Assembly (NCBI GenBank): GCA_965602795.1
Contig: CBFCZR010000001.1
Coordinates: 1 to 39,150, forward strand
Source of the DNA: Bathyarchaeum sp965602795
GTDB lineage: Archaea > Thermoproteota > Bathyarchaeia > Bathyarchaeales > Bathyarchaeaceae
Length of the DNA: 39,150 bases
Direction of reading: 5' to 3'
In this document: in pieces, positions 22,388 to 31,463 of the stretch
Layout: the number at the start of each line of letters is the position of its first letter
Numbering within the stretch: position 1 is the stretch's first letter
Made by a program: the position numbers and the translations under genes
Notes under the pieces: generated by a model
What the model saw: only the letters and a program-made list of their open reading frames with translations
Databases searched by the model: none
What the model was told of the DNA's origin: nothing

Positions 22388-25000
22388 TCAGACCGCTGAA
22401 GCAAATTTCTTGACCAAGTACTTGGCATTACGCCTCGTTATTCCTAGTTCTTTAGCTATTTTGCGGTGATCTTTCTTGTTTCTCTTAATAACTTTGATTA
22501 ATTCCTTCTCTATCTCTTCTACCGAAAGCAAGGTTTCAACAACTTTGTCTGGATTGACGCCAATAGAATCCAGATGCATAGTTAAGAACTTGAGGAAATC
22601 TCTTCCCAAATCACTTGGTGCCTGACCACATATCCCCACAGTTCTTTCAGGATTCATCGAATGGGCCCCTTCGCACAGCATTTCAATTGCTTTAATCACT
22701 GCAGGATCAGATTCATCGAACTGCCAAGCAATTTTTTCGCTGTCACGATCTATCCCTAGAGTTAACTGGGTGAGGTCGTTGCTTCCTATGCTGAAGCCGT
22801 CACAGTATTTAGAGAATACTTTTGGAATTATACAGATACTAGGAACCTCAGCCATGAAAATTATGTCAGGTATCTTCAAGCTTTTTTTCTTGAAAGCATT
22901 TTTGATTAGTTCAGTTACCTTTTCTGCTTCAGTAGTTGTCCGGATGAATGGGATCATCGGAACTGCGTTTGTCAAGCCTAGCTCATGTACTTGCGTAAAA
23001 GCTTCAAGTTCTAGCGTATATGCCTCGGAGAAGAAGTCGTCGATATATCTTGAAGCGCCTCTGAAGCCAATCATGGGATTGTTTTCTTGGAATTCAAGCT
23101 CGATTTTGTTGACTTCTATGTCTGTTGAATCGCAGATAGGACATTTTTCCTGCGGCTGTAGAGATATGCTTTTGCCACACTTGCAGTTGATTTCATAGTA
23201 GACTGCGCCTGGAAGAGAGGCATATTCGTTTGTTTTGAAATCTGAGAATCGGACTATGATCTTACGTGGTTTGAATGCTCCAGCGATTATTGCTACACCA
23301 GTCTTTAGCCTCTTGACATATTCATCAGTCAGAGATGTAACCATGGGATACTTTTTCTTAACATCGTCAGCCCATCTTTCAGAACCAAGCTTGTCAGCCC
23401 TCAAAGCAAACACAGGATGTAATTCTGTGCTTGTTACAACGAATTCGATGCGAACAAGAGAACTGCCCTTAGACGGAAGTTGACTAATGTGTAAAGCCTC
23501 ATCAGGACTGCCGATGTTCACCATAATCTTTGTGATGGTTTTTGGAATTTTCTTTAGCTCGAACTCTTGCACCTCAAAAGGTATCTCGCCCGCGAATATT
23601 CTCGCTTCACCAGTTGAACAGTCGAGAGTAATCTCATCTCCATCTTCTAGGTTAAGGGCGCCAACAACACCAACAGCACACGGAATCCCTCTTTCTCTGG
23701 AAACTATAGCAGCATGAGATGTCCGGTTACCTCTCTCACAAATTAACGCAGAAACTTTTTCGAGGCTCATAACAACTTCCCAATCGGGCGTCGTCATTGA
23801 GGTGACAAGCATCGGCTTCATGCCCTTCTTGTTGAATTCCACAATCTCCTTCACAGCTTCCTCAGGAGTCTCTGCCTTAGCGACAATCCCGGAAGCAATC
23901 TTTGTTCCAACTGGTATGCCAATAAAAAGTGGAGCCGCTTTCGGTTCCTTTTTCAGCTTGAATAGCGTCAATACAGTTCGGGTGGCGTGGACAGTTTCTG
24001 GTCTCGCCTGTGTTATGAAAACTTCACCATTTTCGACAGCATATTCTATATCCATTGGCTTTTTGTAATGTTTTTCTATAGCTGTAACGTGATGGGCAAC
24101 CTGATTTGCTTCATCAAAAGTAAGAACCTTAGGATCATGCTCACCAACAGGAACATCACGGTTCGACTTGGTTTCTTCGTCGTAAACCATCATTTCTTTT
24201 TGAGGGTCTTTAGGTGGAAGGGTTCCGAGAATTTTTACTTCGGGTTCTTTGATGAAAGCGGTCCAGGAAGCACTCTCTTTTCCTTGTACTATCATTTCTC
24301 CTAAGCCATAAACTGCCTGGATTACGCCTACATTTCGGTTGCCAGTGTTAGGGTCTATGGAGAAAGCCACACCAGCCTTTTCTGAGTCAACCATTGTTTG
24401 GATGACAACGGAGATTAAGCCTTGTTTAAGCAGTTCAGCCTCTGACATGTCAAGAATCTTTTTCTTACGCAAATCCTGCCGGTAGTCTATAACCCTCCAG
24501 CCGAAGGCAGAGGCAATACACTTCAAAACATACTTAATAACGTTAGAAGAGTCCAAAGGAACGTTGAGGTAGGTTTCAAATTGCCCAGCAAAAGCGGCAG
24601 TAGCCATGTCCTCAGTAATTCCGGAACTTCTGACGGCAACCCTGTCTCGTCCAACTCGTAGCTTCAGTATTTCAATTTTTTTCTCTAACAAGTCAATGAG
24701 TTTGGGTTGCGTCTTTATGTTTTCGATAACTTTTATTATTTTCTTCGCAAGCTTTTTAGCTTCACGCTCATCGTCTTTAGCCAATACAGCATCCAATTCT
24801 TTTACTAAATCTACAATATGCGGATCGTTGAGCAGCATCTTAGCGAATTCTGTGGTAACCATCACAGCATATGGAACGTTGTCCTTTCCTAGGATATGGA
24901 AGAGTTTAGCTAAATTAGCGCCCTTTCCGCCAGTAAATTTTCCATCAGTTGCAATTTTTTCCTCGATGTTAACGATTAAATTCTCAGACCCCAAGTTCAT
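22388..25000 (-). CDS. ppsA: phosphoenolpyruvate synthase with zinc-ribbon insertion and C-terminal HTH
   Basis: 870 aa; converts pyruvate and ATP to PEP, AMP and phosphate (gluconeogenesis). The N-terminal ATP-grasp domain has GGKGANLAKL and RSSGITEDMATAAFAGQFE. The swivelling domain has the phospho-carrier His429 in RTSHAAIVSRERG. The PEP barrel has SDFKTNEYA, NPMIGFRGASRY and Cys791 in GICGQAPSD. Two extras stand out. A four-cysteine ribbon (C606, C608, C620, C623) is inserted between NEYA and NPMIGFRG, where typical enzymes have a short loop. The last ~45 residues (HRKIAKELGITRRNAKYLVKK) look like a helix-turn-helix, so the protein is longer than the usual ~760-800 aa. It stands alone between dph2 and L10e. 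Function beyond catalysis is open. Confidence 0.93.
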   Translation of the reverse strand: MNLGSENLIVNIEEKIATDGKFTGGKGANLAKLFHILGKDNVPYAVMVTTEFAKMLLNDPHIVDLVKELDAVLAKDDEREAKKLAKKIIKVIENIKTQPKLIDLLEKKIEILKLRVGRDRVAVRSSGITEDMATAAFAGQFETYLNVPLDSSNVIKYVLKCIASAFGWRVIDYRQDLRKKKILDMSEAELLKQGLISVVIQTMVDSEKAGVAFSIDPNTGNRNVGVIQAVYGLGEMIVQGKESASWTAFIKEPEVKILGTLPPKDPQKEMMVYDEETKSNRDVPVGEHDPKVLTFDEANQVAHHVTAIEKHYKKPMDIEYAVENGEVFITQARPETVHATRTVLTLFKLKKEPKAAPLFIGIPVGTKIASGIVAKAETPEEAVKEIVEFNKKGMKPMLVTSMTTPDWEVVMSLEKVSALICERGNRTSHAAIVSRERGIPCAVGVVGALNLEDGDEITLDCSTGEARIFAGEIPFEVQEFELKKIPKTITKIMVNIGSPDEALHISQLPSKGSSLVRIEFVVTSTELHPVFALRADKLGSERWADDVKKKYPMVTSLTDEYVKRLKTGVAIIAGAFKPRKIIVRFSDFKTNEYASLPGAVYYEINCKCGKSISLQPQEKCPICDSTDIEVNKIELEFQENNPMIGFRGASRYIDDFFSEAYTLELEAFTQVHELGLTNAVPMIPFIRTTTEAEKVTELIKNAFKKKSLKIPDIIFMAEVPSICIIPKVFSKYCDGFSIGSNDLTQLTLGIDRDSEKIAWQFDESDPAVIKAIEMLCEGAHSMNPERTVGICGQAPSDLGRDFLKFLTMHLDSIGVNPDKVVETLLSVEEIEKELIKVIKRNKKDHRKIAKELGITRRNAKYLVKKFASAV

Positions 25001-25105
25001 ACCCCATACTGTTTATTGATTTATGAACATAAAACAAGGTAAGGAGCCTGTTGTTATTGCAAGTCCCGCCTTCATGGCTAGACCCCTGCAAAGCCACTCC
25101 CTCAA

Positions 25106-25603
25106 TCAATCCTCAAGTTTCTCGATAACTACACGACAGGGTGTAGGTAACTTGGCGCCTCCCCGTTTCAGCGCCTGCGCGGCAGCTTCAAGACCATCCT
25201 TGTTTACGTTAATCATTATAACTGGCTGACCCGATTTCACACGGGCTGCTAATCCCACGGCTTTGCCAAAAGCATTTCTCATCCCGTCTTGAAGACGATC
25301 CGCATGAGCTCCAAAAATCATCTTGTTTTCTCGGAGCACAACATGAGGATAAGGTAAAATCCTCAAAAGGTAACTATTCCCCAAGTTTTCTGCGAGAACT
25401 CTGTTAGTTGCTATGCGCGCAGCTTCCAGAGCGTTGTGTCTAATCTGAACTTCCTTCTCGGCGAGAAGGCGGGCTTGATACTTATAGCTACCGGATGTAT
25501 CGCCCATAGTGAATTTCACTATTTTTGAGGAGGGGGAGCCTCGGATGTACTTTTTTCTTGTATAGGCTTGACCCTTTACCTCCCGATAGTTATGAGCTTT
25601 CAT
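25106..25603 (-). CDS. rpl10e: 50S ribosomal protein L10e (L16 family)
   Basis: 165 aa large-subunit protein near the tRNA-binding sites. It has RKKYIRGSPSSKIVKF, the IRHNALEAARIATNRVL helix and PYPHVVLRENKMIFGAHADRLQDGMR with the family's GMR signature. Full length. GGTGAGG precedes the ATG and a TATA box lies at 25646-25655. It appears monocistronic. Confidence 0.97.
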   Translation of the reverse strand: MKAHNYREVKGQAYTRKKYIRGSPSSKIVKFTMGDTSGSYKYQARLLAEKEVQIRHNALEAARIATNRVLAENLGNSYLLRILPYPHVVLRENKMIFGAHADRLQDGMRNAFGKAVGLAARVKSGQPVIMINVNKDGLEAAAQALKRGGAKLPTPCRVVIEKLED

Positions 25604-25645
25604 TGTCTATTCCTCACCTGCTCTGTTCATCATAGTTAAATAGAT

Positions 25646-25655
25646 ATTATAAAAA
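25646..25655 (-). promoter_or_regulatory. TATA box of the L10e gene
   Basis: TTTTTATAAT on the minus strand about 45-50 nt before the ATG, leaving a leader of ~20 nt with the SD site. The rest of 25656-25796 is AT-rich with no gene seen. Confidence 0.5.
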
Positions 25656-25796
25656 CTATTCTATATTCGATATAATGGTTTGTAAAAAACAATGAAAAGG
25701 GGCGTTTTCCACGGGTTTTCTATTGTCAGAAAATACTTTTTCAGTTGAGAGTACGAGTTGAAGCGAATATTGAATTTGTATTTTTCGACCGGTCAA

Positions 25797-26630
25797 TCAA
25801 AATTTCTTTCGGAGAAGTTCATTCGCCAAAATTCCAAAGTCTTCTGGCGCCAATTCCCGCACCCTTTTCTCGCTATAAACCATAGAATCAGCCAATTTCA
25901 GCGCTTCTTTTCCAGTTATTCCACGTTTGCGTAAGAAGGGAACCAAACCGTTTCTTACTTTCTTGTTTCGCTGAGTGAAAAGTGTTCGAACAAGCTCAAA
26001 AAATGTTTCTTCATCTTCCACCTGGAAAGGGGGAGACCGAGGTTTCAGGCGTACCATCATGGAATCCACGTCTGGCGGGGGATAAAACACCGTTCTAGGA
26101 ACATAATCCAGAAGCTCCACATCAGCTCGGTAGTAGATAGTAACGGTTAGCCTTCCGTAATCTTTGCCTCCCACCGAAGCCGCTAATCGCTCAGCAAACT
26201 CCTTCTGGAGAATAAGAACTGCCCAGTCAAATTTTCTTTCTAGAAGGCGAAAGAGAAGCGGGGATGAAATGGAGTAGGGAGGAGCAGAAACAACCTTGTC
26301 GAAGTGAGGAAGAGAAACCTTGAGGATGTCGCCTTCTATCAAATCTACATTCTGCAGACCATCAATTTGCTTTCTCAAGATTCTCACAATGTTGGGGTCA
26401 AGTTCGACTGCAACCACTTTTTTGCAGTTGTTAGAAAGAAGCTTTGTAAGAAAACCGAGACCGGCCCCAACTTCTAAGACAACATCATCTTCAGTTAGAG
26501 AAGCATGGGACACTAATCGCTGCAAAATATCTGAATTCACTGTGAAGTGTTGCCCCAAACGTTTTTTTGGGGAAAAGCCGTAAAGGCGAAGAAGATGCTT
26601 CGCCCTTTTAAGAAGATTCATTCTTTCCAC
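25797..26630 (-). CDS. ksgA: rRNA adenine dimethyltransferase KsgA/Dim1
   Basis: 277 aa. It dimethylates two adjacent adenines near the 3' end of 16S rRNA and acts in small-subunit maturation. The opening KKRLGQHF is diagnostic; motif I is LEVGAGLGFLT and motif II AVELDPN. Catalytic motif IV reads SAPPYSISSP: the usual Asn (N-x-P-Y) is Ala116 here, an unexpected change at a key residue. The C-terminal domain with FTQRNKKVRNGL is normal. The GTG start shares one base with the upstream DUF655 stop (TAGTG). It ends the SRP54-Pus10-L21e-Rpb4-DUF655-KsgA run. Confidence 0.95.
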   Translation of the reverse strand: MERMNLLKRAKHLLRLYGFSPKKRLGQHFTVNSDILQRLVSHASLTEDDVVLEVGAGLGFLTKLLSNNCKKVVAVELDPNIVRILRKQIDGLQNVDLIEGDILKVSLPHFDKVVSAPPYSISSPLLFRLLERKFDWAVLILQKEFAERLAASVGGKDYGRLTVTIYYRADVELLDYVPRTVFYPPPDVDSMMVRLKPRSPPFQVEDEETFFELVRTLFTQRNKKVRNGLVPFLRKRGITGKEALKLADSMVYSEKRVRELAPEDFGILANELLRKKF

Positions 26631-27193
26631 TAGGGCGCTCTCGTGAACAGTCGATATTTGCTTTCGCCAGACAGCTCCTCCAAAATTCTTCTTGTAATGA
26701 GTTTGGAGGGGTTAGGCATGTTGGCGCGATTCTGTAAATCCTCTAGGTTCTGGAAGGGTTTTCGCTCTCTTTCATCGATAATTTGCCACATGTATTTCTT
26801 CCCTATGCCTGGAATCAATTCTAGGGCATGCATTCTAGGCGTTATTGCCTGTGCTGTGTTGAAGAAGTTAATGAACCACTTTTCTCGATTAATGACTATC
26901 TTTTCTATTGTTCCAGAAAGTTCCATCTTAGCGTTAGAGGTTAAGTCTTCATAGTTTATTCGCCCAATAATGTATGTTATTTTTCTCCGAGAATCTTTTC
27001 CAACATAGACTCTGTCAGCAGTCTTAAGAACAATGCCATCTCTAGCGATTGCCTCAAGAAAGGTGAAGTATTCTTCTCCCACTACCTGAACCAGCGCCCC
27101 CGCTCTATATCCTGGTCTAGCTCCCGGTCTTCCATGAGGAAGATAATCCAGAACATAAGCATACTCTTCGTATCTCTTCTCGCTCCTTTCCAC
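26630..27193 (-). CDS. DUF655 family protein (putative RNA-binding)
   Basis: 187 aa. DUF655 proteins combine an N-terminal OB-like region (YEEYAYVLDYLPHG is the signature) with a C-terminal helix-hairpin-helix (ALELIPGIGKKYMWQII). They are restricted mainly to archaea and conserved next to rpb4 and ksgA, as here. A nucleic-acid-binding role in ribosome or tRNA maturation is inferred from fold and neighbours; no activity is established that I can name with certainty. The stop overlaps the ksgA start by one base. Confidence 0.92.
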   Translation of the reverse strand: MERSEKRYEEYAYVLDYLPHGRPGARPGYRAGALVQVVGEEYFTFLEAIARDGIVLKTADRVYVGKDSRRKITYIIGRINYEDLTSNAKMELSGTIEKIVINREKWFINFFNTAQAITPRMHALELIPGIGKKYMWQIIDERERKPFQNLEDLQNRANMPNPSKLITRRILEELSGESKYRLFTRAP

Positions 27194-27254
27194 TCTTTCC
27201 CTGCCCCCGAAATGGTAACAACTAGTTTAGAGGATATATAATTGAGAAAGTCCT

Positions 27255-27593
27255 TTATTCCTTTTTTCTATACGTGTTCAAAAAAACCAGTATTTTTTCT
27301 AGTTTGGAGCTTTCAATTATCCTACGACCACCAGACAAAAACACTCTGATTTCTTGGATGCTTGCAGGCATAGCATTTATTATTTGCACAGCCTCTTCTT
27401 CTTCCACTTCGAATTTTTCCATGAAGTCCTTCAGGATAGTGTCTACTTTGTCAGGGTCAACTTTGGTGAATTTTGTTGCGTAGTCGAGGGACCTTCTCTG
27501 GAATTGGTCCAGTCGTTCCTCGCCAATAGCTTCTAATGCTTCCTTTACTTGTGGAACAGTGATAATACGTTCTTTTAGAGCCTTTCGCGCCAT
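27255..27593 (-). CDS. rpo4: RNA polymerase subunit Rpo4 (Rpb4/F)
   Basis: 112 aa subunit that, with Rpo7, forms the polymerase stalk. It has the helical HRDC-like pattern, including the LDQFQRRSLDYATKFTKVD segment and the C-terminal EEAVQIINAMPASIQEIRVFL, typical of archaeal Rpb4. It lies two bases downstream of the L21e stop and 60 nt before DUF655, a conserved archaeal arrangement. Confidence 0.94.
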   Translation of the reverse strand: MARKALKERIITVPQVKEALEAIGEERLDQFQRRSLDYATKFTKVDPDKVDTILKDFMEKFEVEEEEAVQIINAMPASIQEIRVFLSGGRRIIESSKLEKILVFLNTYRKKE

Positions 27594-27595
27594 TT

Positions 27596-27895
27596 TTAGA
27601 CCTCCTTATGAGGGGTTATGTGTTCTGGGCGAACGATTATTTCCTTAGTTGCCTTCCCTTGGGACACATTAACGACATAACTTCTCCCTCGTTTCTCAGC
27701 GATAACGCCGATTTTGCCGTGGAATCTTCGGTGAGGCATGCCCTTGTGAACGCTGGGGTCTAATTTAATCACAACCTTTTCATCAGGTTCATACTCACGC
27801 AATACCCTGCTTAATCCTGTTTTTCCCCGTTCTCTAGACTTCCGCTTCAAGAGGTAACGGGTTTTTCTACGGTAACCTTTCGCTTTTCTTCCCAA
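27596..27895 (-). CDS. rpl21e: 50S ribosomal protein L21e
   Basis: 99 aa, TTG start one base after the pus10 stop. It opens MGRKAKGYRRKTRYLLKR and has the SH3-like beta core with VVIKLDPSVHKGMPHRRFHG and KIGVI, all typical. Coupled in order pus10-rpl21e-rpo4. Confidence 0.97.
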   Translation of the reverse strand: MGRKAKGYRRKTRYLLKRKSRERGKTGLSRVLREYEPDEKVVIKLDPSVHKGMPHRRFHGKIGVIAEKRGRSYVVNVSQGKATKEIIVRPEHITPHKEV

Positions 27896-27896
27896 C

Positions 27897-29225
27897 TTAA
27901 GATTCCTCCATAATAATCTTTAAAACATCTAACTCAAGAGGCTTTGCTTCAGCGTTGATAATAGAGGCTACGCTAGGTACTGTTCGCCCTTCATCGCCGC
28001 TTACCAACTCTTTAATATAAAGCCCTCCTTGACAACGTATCTTCATTTCTGCACGATTAGGTGCCAACCTCTTTATCTGCGTCTCATATATGTACTTTTC
28101 TCGAACTAGGTCCGCTCTTCTATGCAAAACACGTAACGGTGTTTGTTGACGAATGCTAGCCTTTGTCAATGTTTTCTTTATAGTCTCCAATTCTTCATCC
28201 GAAACGTCCCTGTCAAAATCAACGAGAACTTTATAGATTTTCTTGGATGCTTCAGCCTTCTTTAATCGCCTAATATCATCTTTGCTGGCGAAACGAAGAT
28301 TCAAAACCTCGACTTTGCCTCGGGCTTGCTTATTAACGAGTTTCGTGATAGTCTGAAGGTCTATGAACCGTCTCCGAGGCTTTTTGACTTCCATAATGAA
28401 TGGTCTTCCCGTTCCCAGCATCTGGGCATCCACATCTTCTCGTCCAGCCGCATGGAAAGCCACATCTTCTCCCCCAGTTTTTTCCAAAAGGGGTCCTGCA
28501 ATAATCTCTTCAACCGATTCTTGATACATCTTTCCGGTCCCATTGCATTTCGGGCATCCCTCGCCCCTACAATTTCTGCACAGCCACTTTGATTGTGGGA
28601 TGTTACGAACAAGTTTCTTGTATGCTCCCCGGACATAGAGAGGGTTAGATTGGAGAATAACTTCGCCAGTGAAGGGTCTGACTAGAACCACCACATCAGG
28701 CTTTTTGTATTCAGCCGGTTTCTTTGTAGCCGCGGCGATTTTTTTCCCGATATCTCGGCTGAATTCGTTACGCATGCTCTCTCCATATCCCACCTCAAAG
28801 CGGGCTTTAAACTCGTCTTCTCTCTCCTCGACTGTTGTTGGCAGTTCTATACCAACAAGGAAAGTAGTGTATTCGTAGTCTTCAAGTGTCTCCAAGGCGT
28901 TTTCCACCAGTGTATCCACGCTTTTGAATAATCCTTGGCAGAGGTAACATTCCTTCTTTTTTCTAGCTCTCTTTCTCATATTATGGAGTATCTCAGCAGC
29001 CATGTCAAAAGCCCCATTCGACGCTAAGATTCTGAGATTAGAGAATCCTGCTTTCTTGCCGGAAAGCGCCAACTGATGATTCTTCATTGTTAATAGGAGT
29101 TTCAGGGTTTCGCCTCGTTTTTGGTCACTCAGTCCATATCCAAGGAGAGCGAATTGTCTACCTAAACATTGGTCACAGAGGGGGTGCACTTCAAGCATTT
29201 TTTGTGCCTTTTTGAGTATCTCCAT
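27897..29225 (-). CDS. pus10: tRNA pseudouridine synthase Pus10
   Basis: 442 aa; makes pseudouridine 54 and 55 in the T-loop of archaeal tRNAs. The N-terminal THUMP-related region contains zinc-binding cysteines (CDQCLG near residue 17-20 and CYLCQG near residue 93-96). The catalytic aspartate is in AAGREDVDAQMLGTGRPF. A further CRNCRGEGCPKCNGTG cysteine cluster of zinc-finger type lies at ~213-226. The thumb-loop region (RRRFIDLQTI) follows. It is between srp54 and rpl21e. Confidence 0.95.
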   Translation of the reverse strand: MEILKKAQKMLEVHPLCDQCLGRQFALLGYGLSDQKRGETLKLLLTMKNHQLALSGKKAGFSNLRILASNGAFDMAAEILHNMRKRARKKKECYLCQGLFKSVDTLVENALETLEDYEYTTFLVGIELPTTVEEREDEFKARFEVGYGESMRNEFSRDIGKKIAAATKKPAEYKKPDVVVLVRPFTGEVILQSNPLYVRGAYKKLVRNIPQSKWLCRNCRGEGCPKCNGTGKMYQESVEEIIAGPLLEKTGGEDVAFHAAGREDVDAQMLGTGRPFIMEVKKPRRRFIDLQTITKLVNKQARGKVEVLNLRFASKDDIRRLKKAEASKKIYKVLVDFDRDVSDEELETIKKTLTKASIRQQTPLRVLHRRADLVREKYIYETQIKRLAPNRAEMKIRCQGGLYIKELVSGDEGRTVPSVASIINAEAKPLELDVLKIIMEES

Positions 29226-29281
29226 TGAATTTTCCTCGGTTGTGGCAATAAATCATCTACAAGTTTTCAAATATTGTTTCC

Positions 29282-30607
29282 TTAGGTTCCTGGAAAACCT
29301 TTTCCGAAAAAGGGAAGTTTCTTTCGTCTAAAGGTTTTCATCATTTTTCTCATGTTATTATACTGTTTTATTAGTTCCTTTACTTCTTTTTCTGTAGTGC
29401 CTGATCCTCGGGCAACTCTGCGAATTCTGGACGAGGAGAGAATTTTGGGTTTCTCCCTTTCTTTGGGAGTCATAGACTGAATTATCACACGCCATCTTTT
29501 GAGAGCATCTTCAGCCATGTTCATCTGCTCATCAGGGATGTTATAGCTCATTCCAGGAATCATCTTCAAGAGACCCTTTAAGGGCCCCATTTTCTTCATA
29601 GACTCAAATTGTTCATACATGTCCGTGAGAGTGAACTTTCCGCTCAAAAAGGCGCGAACCTTTTTCTCAGGCACCTTCACCTCTGCATCACGCACTTTAT
29701 CCACGAGGCTCTGAAGGTCCCCCATGCCCAACAGTCGTCCTACAAATCTGGATGGAACAAAAGGTTCAATGTCGCCAAGCTTTTCACCTGCACTGATGAA
29801 TTTTATAGGCGCTCCGATGGCAGCCACCGCTGAGAGGGCGCCGCCTCCTCTAGCAGAGCCATCAAGTTTCGACACCAGAATAGAGCCGATTGGCGTGGCT
29901 TCGTGGAGTGCTCTAGCCTGCACAGCTGCCTGTTGGCCGATGGTTCCGTCAATGACCAAAATCGCTTCGTCGGGCTTTATAGTCTTCTCTAGCCGTTTCA
30001 TCTCGTTAATTAAGCCCTTCTCTTCTTTGTGGCGACCAGCAGTGTCAACAATAACGACATCATAATCTTTGAACTGCTTCAAGCCTCTCAGAGCGATCTT
30101 TTCAGACTTCTTTTCTTTCGGTTCCCCATACACAGGAATGTTTGCTCTGCCTGCCAGCTGCTTCAACTGGTCGTAGGCTCCAGGTCTATAAGTATCGGTG
30201 CAAACTAGGGCTGTTTTTAATCCTCTTTTTTGGAAGTATTTCGCCAGTTTTCCTGAGGCAGTAGTCTTTCCTGAACCCTGGATTCCCACAAGCATGAGAA
30301 CCATTCTTTTCCCAGGTTCTATCTTCAGTGAGGCAGCTTTTTCGCCCAGAAAACGTGTTAACTCTTCGTAAACCACTTTTACGATGTGTTCTCTTCTGGA
30401 AACTCCGGGCGGAACCTTCTCTTTCAGTGCCCGTTCTTCTATTCTCTTCGAAACTTCGAGAACTAGTTTAACGTTAACGTCTGCTTGGAGTAGCGCCCGC
30501 TGGATGTCGCGGACAAGCTCCTTAACGGTTTTCTCGTCCATAACTGGCGCTTTGAAAATCTTTTTAAGAGCAGTATTTAGTGAAGAGCCGAGGCGATCCA
30601 GAACCAT
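29282..30607 (-). CDS. srp54: signal recognition particle protein SRP54
   Basis: 441 aa from the ATG at 30607 (MVLDRLGSSLNTALKKIF). It binds signal peptides and 7S RNA and targets ribosomes to the membrane with FtsY. The N domain is followed by the GTPase G domain (P-loop GIQGSGKTT, DTAGRHKEE, SKLDGSARGGGAL) and the M domain (MIPGM, then SSSRIRRVARGSGT for RNA binding). An ATG at 30619 would add MGEK. TATA box CCTATAAAAGG lies 28-38 nt upstream of the 30607 start. First gene of the run to ksgA. Confidence 0.97.
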   Translation of the reverse strand: MVLDRLGSSLNTALKKIFKAPVMDEKTVKELVRDIQRALLQADVNVKLVLEVSKRIEERALKEKVPPGVSRREHIVKVVYEELTRFLGEKAASLKIEPGKRMVLMLVGIQGSGKTTASGKLAKYFQKRGLKTALVCTDTYRPGAYDQLKQLAGRANIPVYGEPKEKKSEKIALRGLKQFKDYDVVIVDTAGRHKEEKGLINEMKRLEKTIKPDEAILVIDGTIGQQAAVQARALHEATPIGSILVSKLDGSARGGGALSAVAAIGAPIKFISAGEKLGDIEPFVPSRFVGRLLGMGDLQSLVDKVRDAEVKVPEKKVRAFLSGKFTLTDMYEQFESMKKMGPLKGLLKMIPGMSYNIPDEQMNMAEDALKRWRVIIQSMTPKEREKPKILSSSRIRRVARGSGTTEKEVKELIKQYNNMRKMMKTFRRKKLPFFGKGFPGT

Positions 30608-30634
30608 CTTTTCTCCCATCTAAAAGTAAATTCG

Positions 30635-30645
30635 CCTTTTATAGG
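30635..30645 (-). promoter_or_regulatory. TATA box of the srp54 operon
   Basis: CCTATAAAAGG on the minus strand, a strong match to the archaeal TATA consensus, close before the srp54 start codons. The 30.62-30.71 kb gap is shared with the divergent PAC2 gene. Confidence 0.65.
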
Positions 30646-30708
30646 TATTTAGCTTGTGGCATAATTCTTTTCTCTTAGTTAAAGGTAGTTATTTTGGGGA
30701 AATAATCT

Positions 30709-31452
30709 TTGTCAAAAGCAGTTGAAATTGTGGAAAAGAAGCCTATACCATCTGAGGCTACGATGCTCATTGGACTCCCTGATGTGGGGCTCGTAGGACT
30801 CATAGCAACCTCCTATCTGATAACTGAGCTCAAGTTGGAAGAGATAGCATACATGGACTCGGACCTGCTTCCTCCCGTTGTCGTTTTACACAAGGGGCTA
30901 CCTCATGCACCTCTTCGAATCTACGGAAATCAAAATCTGATTGCAGTAATCTCTGAATTAGCGGTTCCAGTGCCAGCCATATATTCGGTAATGCGGGAAA
31001 TTGTGGATTGGGGAGAAGCCAAGAAAGTTAAAAGAATAGTGTCCATGGGAGGCATCCCGGTAGAAAGCAGGCAGACAATCACGGAACCCCAAGTTTTTGG
31101 CGCCGCTTCCAACCAAGAGCTGCTTGATATGTTAAACAAAAAGGGGCTGAAGATTCTTAATGAGGGGTACATTGTTGGTCCCCAAGCGCTTAGCATGAGA
31201 TACAGCAGCAGTAAGAAAGTTCCAGCCATGGCAATCTTAGCTCAATCGTTCTACAATTATCCTGACCCAGAGGCGGCGGCGATGGTATTGAAGGAGTTCT
31301 CAAACATCTTCGAGATTAAAGTTGATGTCTCCAAACTTCGCGAAAAAGGGGAAGAAATCCGATTGAAAGCTAGGGACATAATGAAGCGAACTCAACAGGA
31401 AATGAAGCGCATGAAAAAATCTCAGGAGTACGATCTCCCATTATACGTTTAG
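30709..31452 (+). CDS. PAC2 family proteasome-associated protein with C-terminal HbYX
   Basis: 247 aa, TTG start with GGGGA upstream. The PAC2 signature is LIGLPDVGLVGLIATSYLI. A long charged helix (residues ~205-240) precedes the C-terminus, which ends PLYV: hydrophobic-Tyr-any, the HbYX motif used by proteasome activators to dock on the 20S alpha ring. Archaeal PbaA/PbaB relatives of this family include an HbYX-bearing proteasome activator. The gene is followed 11 nt later by an Hsp20-like gene, linking it with protein quality control. The paralogue at 10140-10925 lacks the tail. Confidence 0.88.
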   Translation: MSKAVEIVEKKPIPSEATMLIGLPDVGLVGLIATSYLITELKLEEIAYMDSDLLPPVVVLHKGLPHAPLRIYGNQNLIAVISELAVPVPAIYSVMREIVDWGEAKKVKRIVSMGGIPVESRQTITEPQVFGAASNQELLDMLNKKGLKILNEGYIVGPQALSMRYSSSKKVPAMAILAQSFYNYPDPEAAAMVLKEFSNIFEIKVDVSKLREKGEEIRLKARDIMKRTQQEMKRMKKSQEYDLPLYV

Positions 31453-31463
31453 GAGGGAATTAG

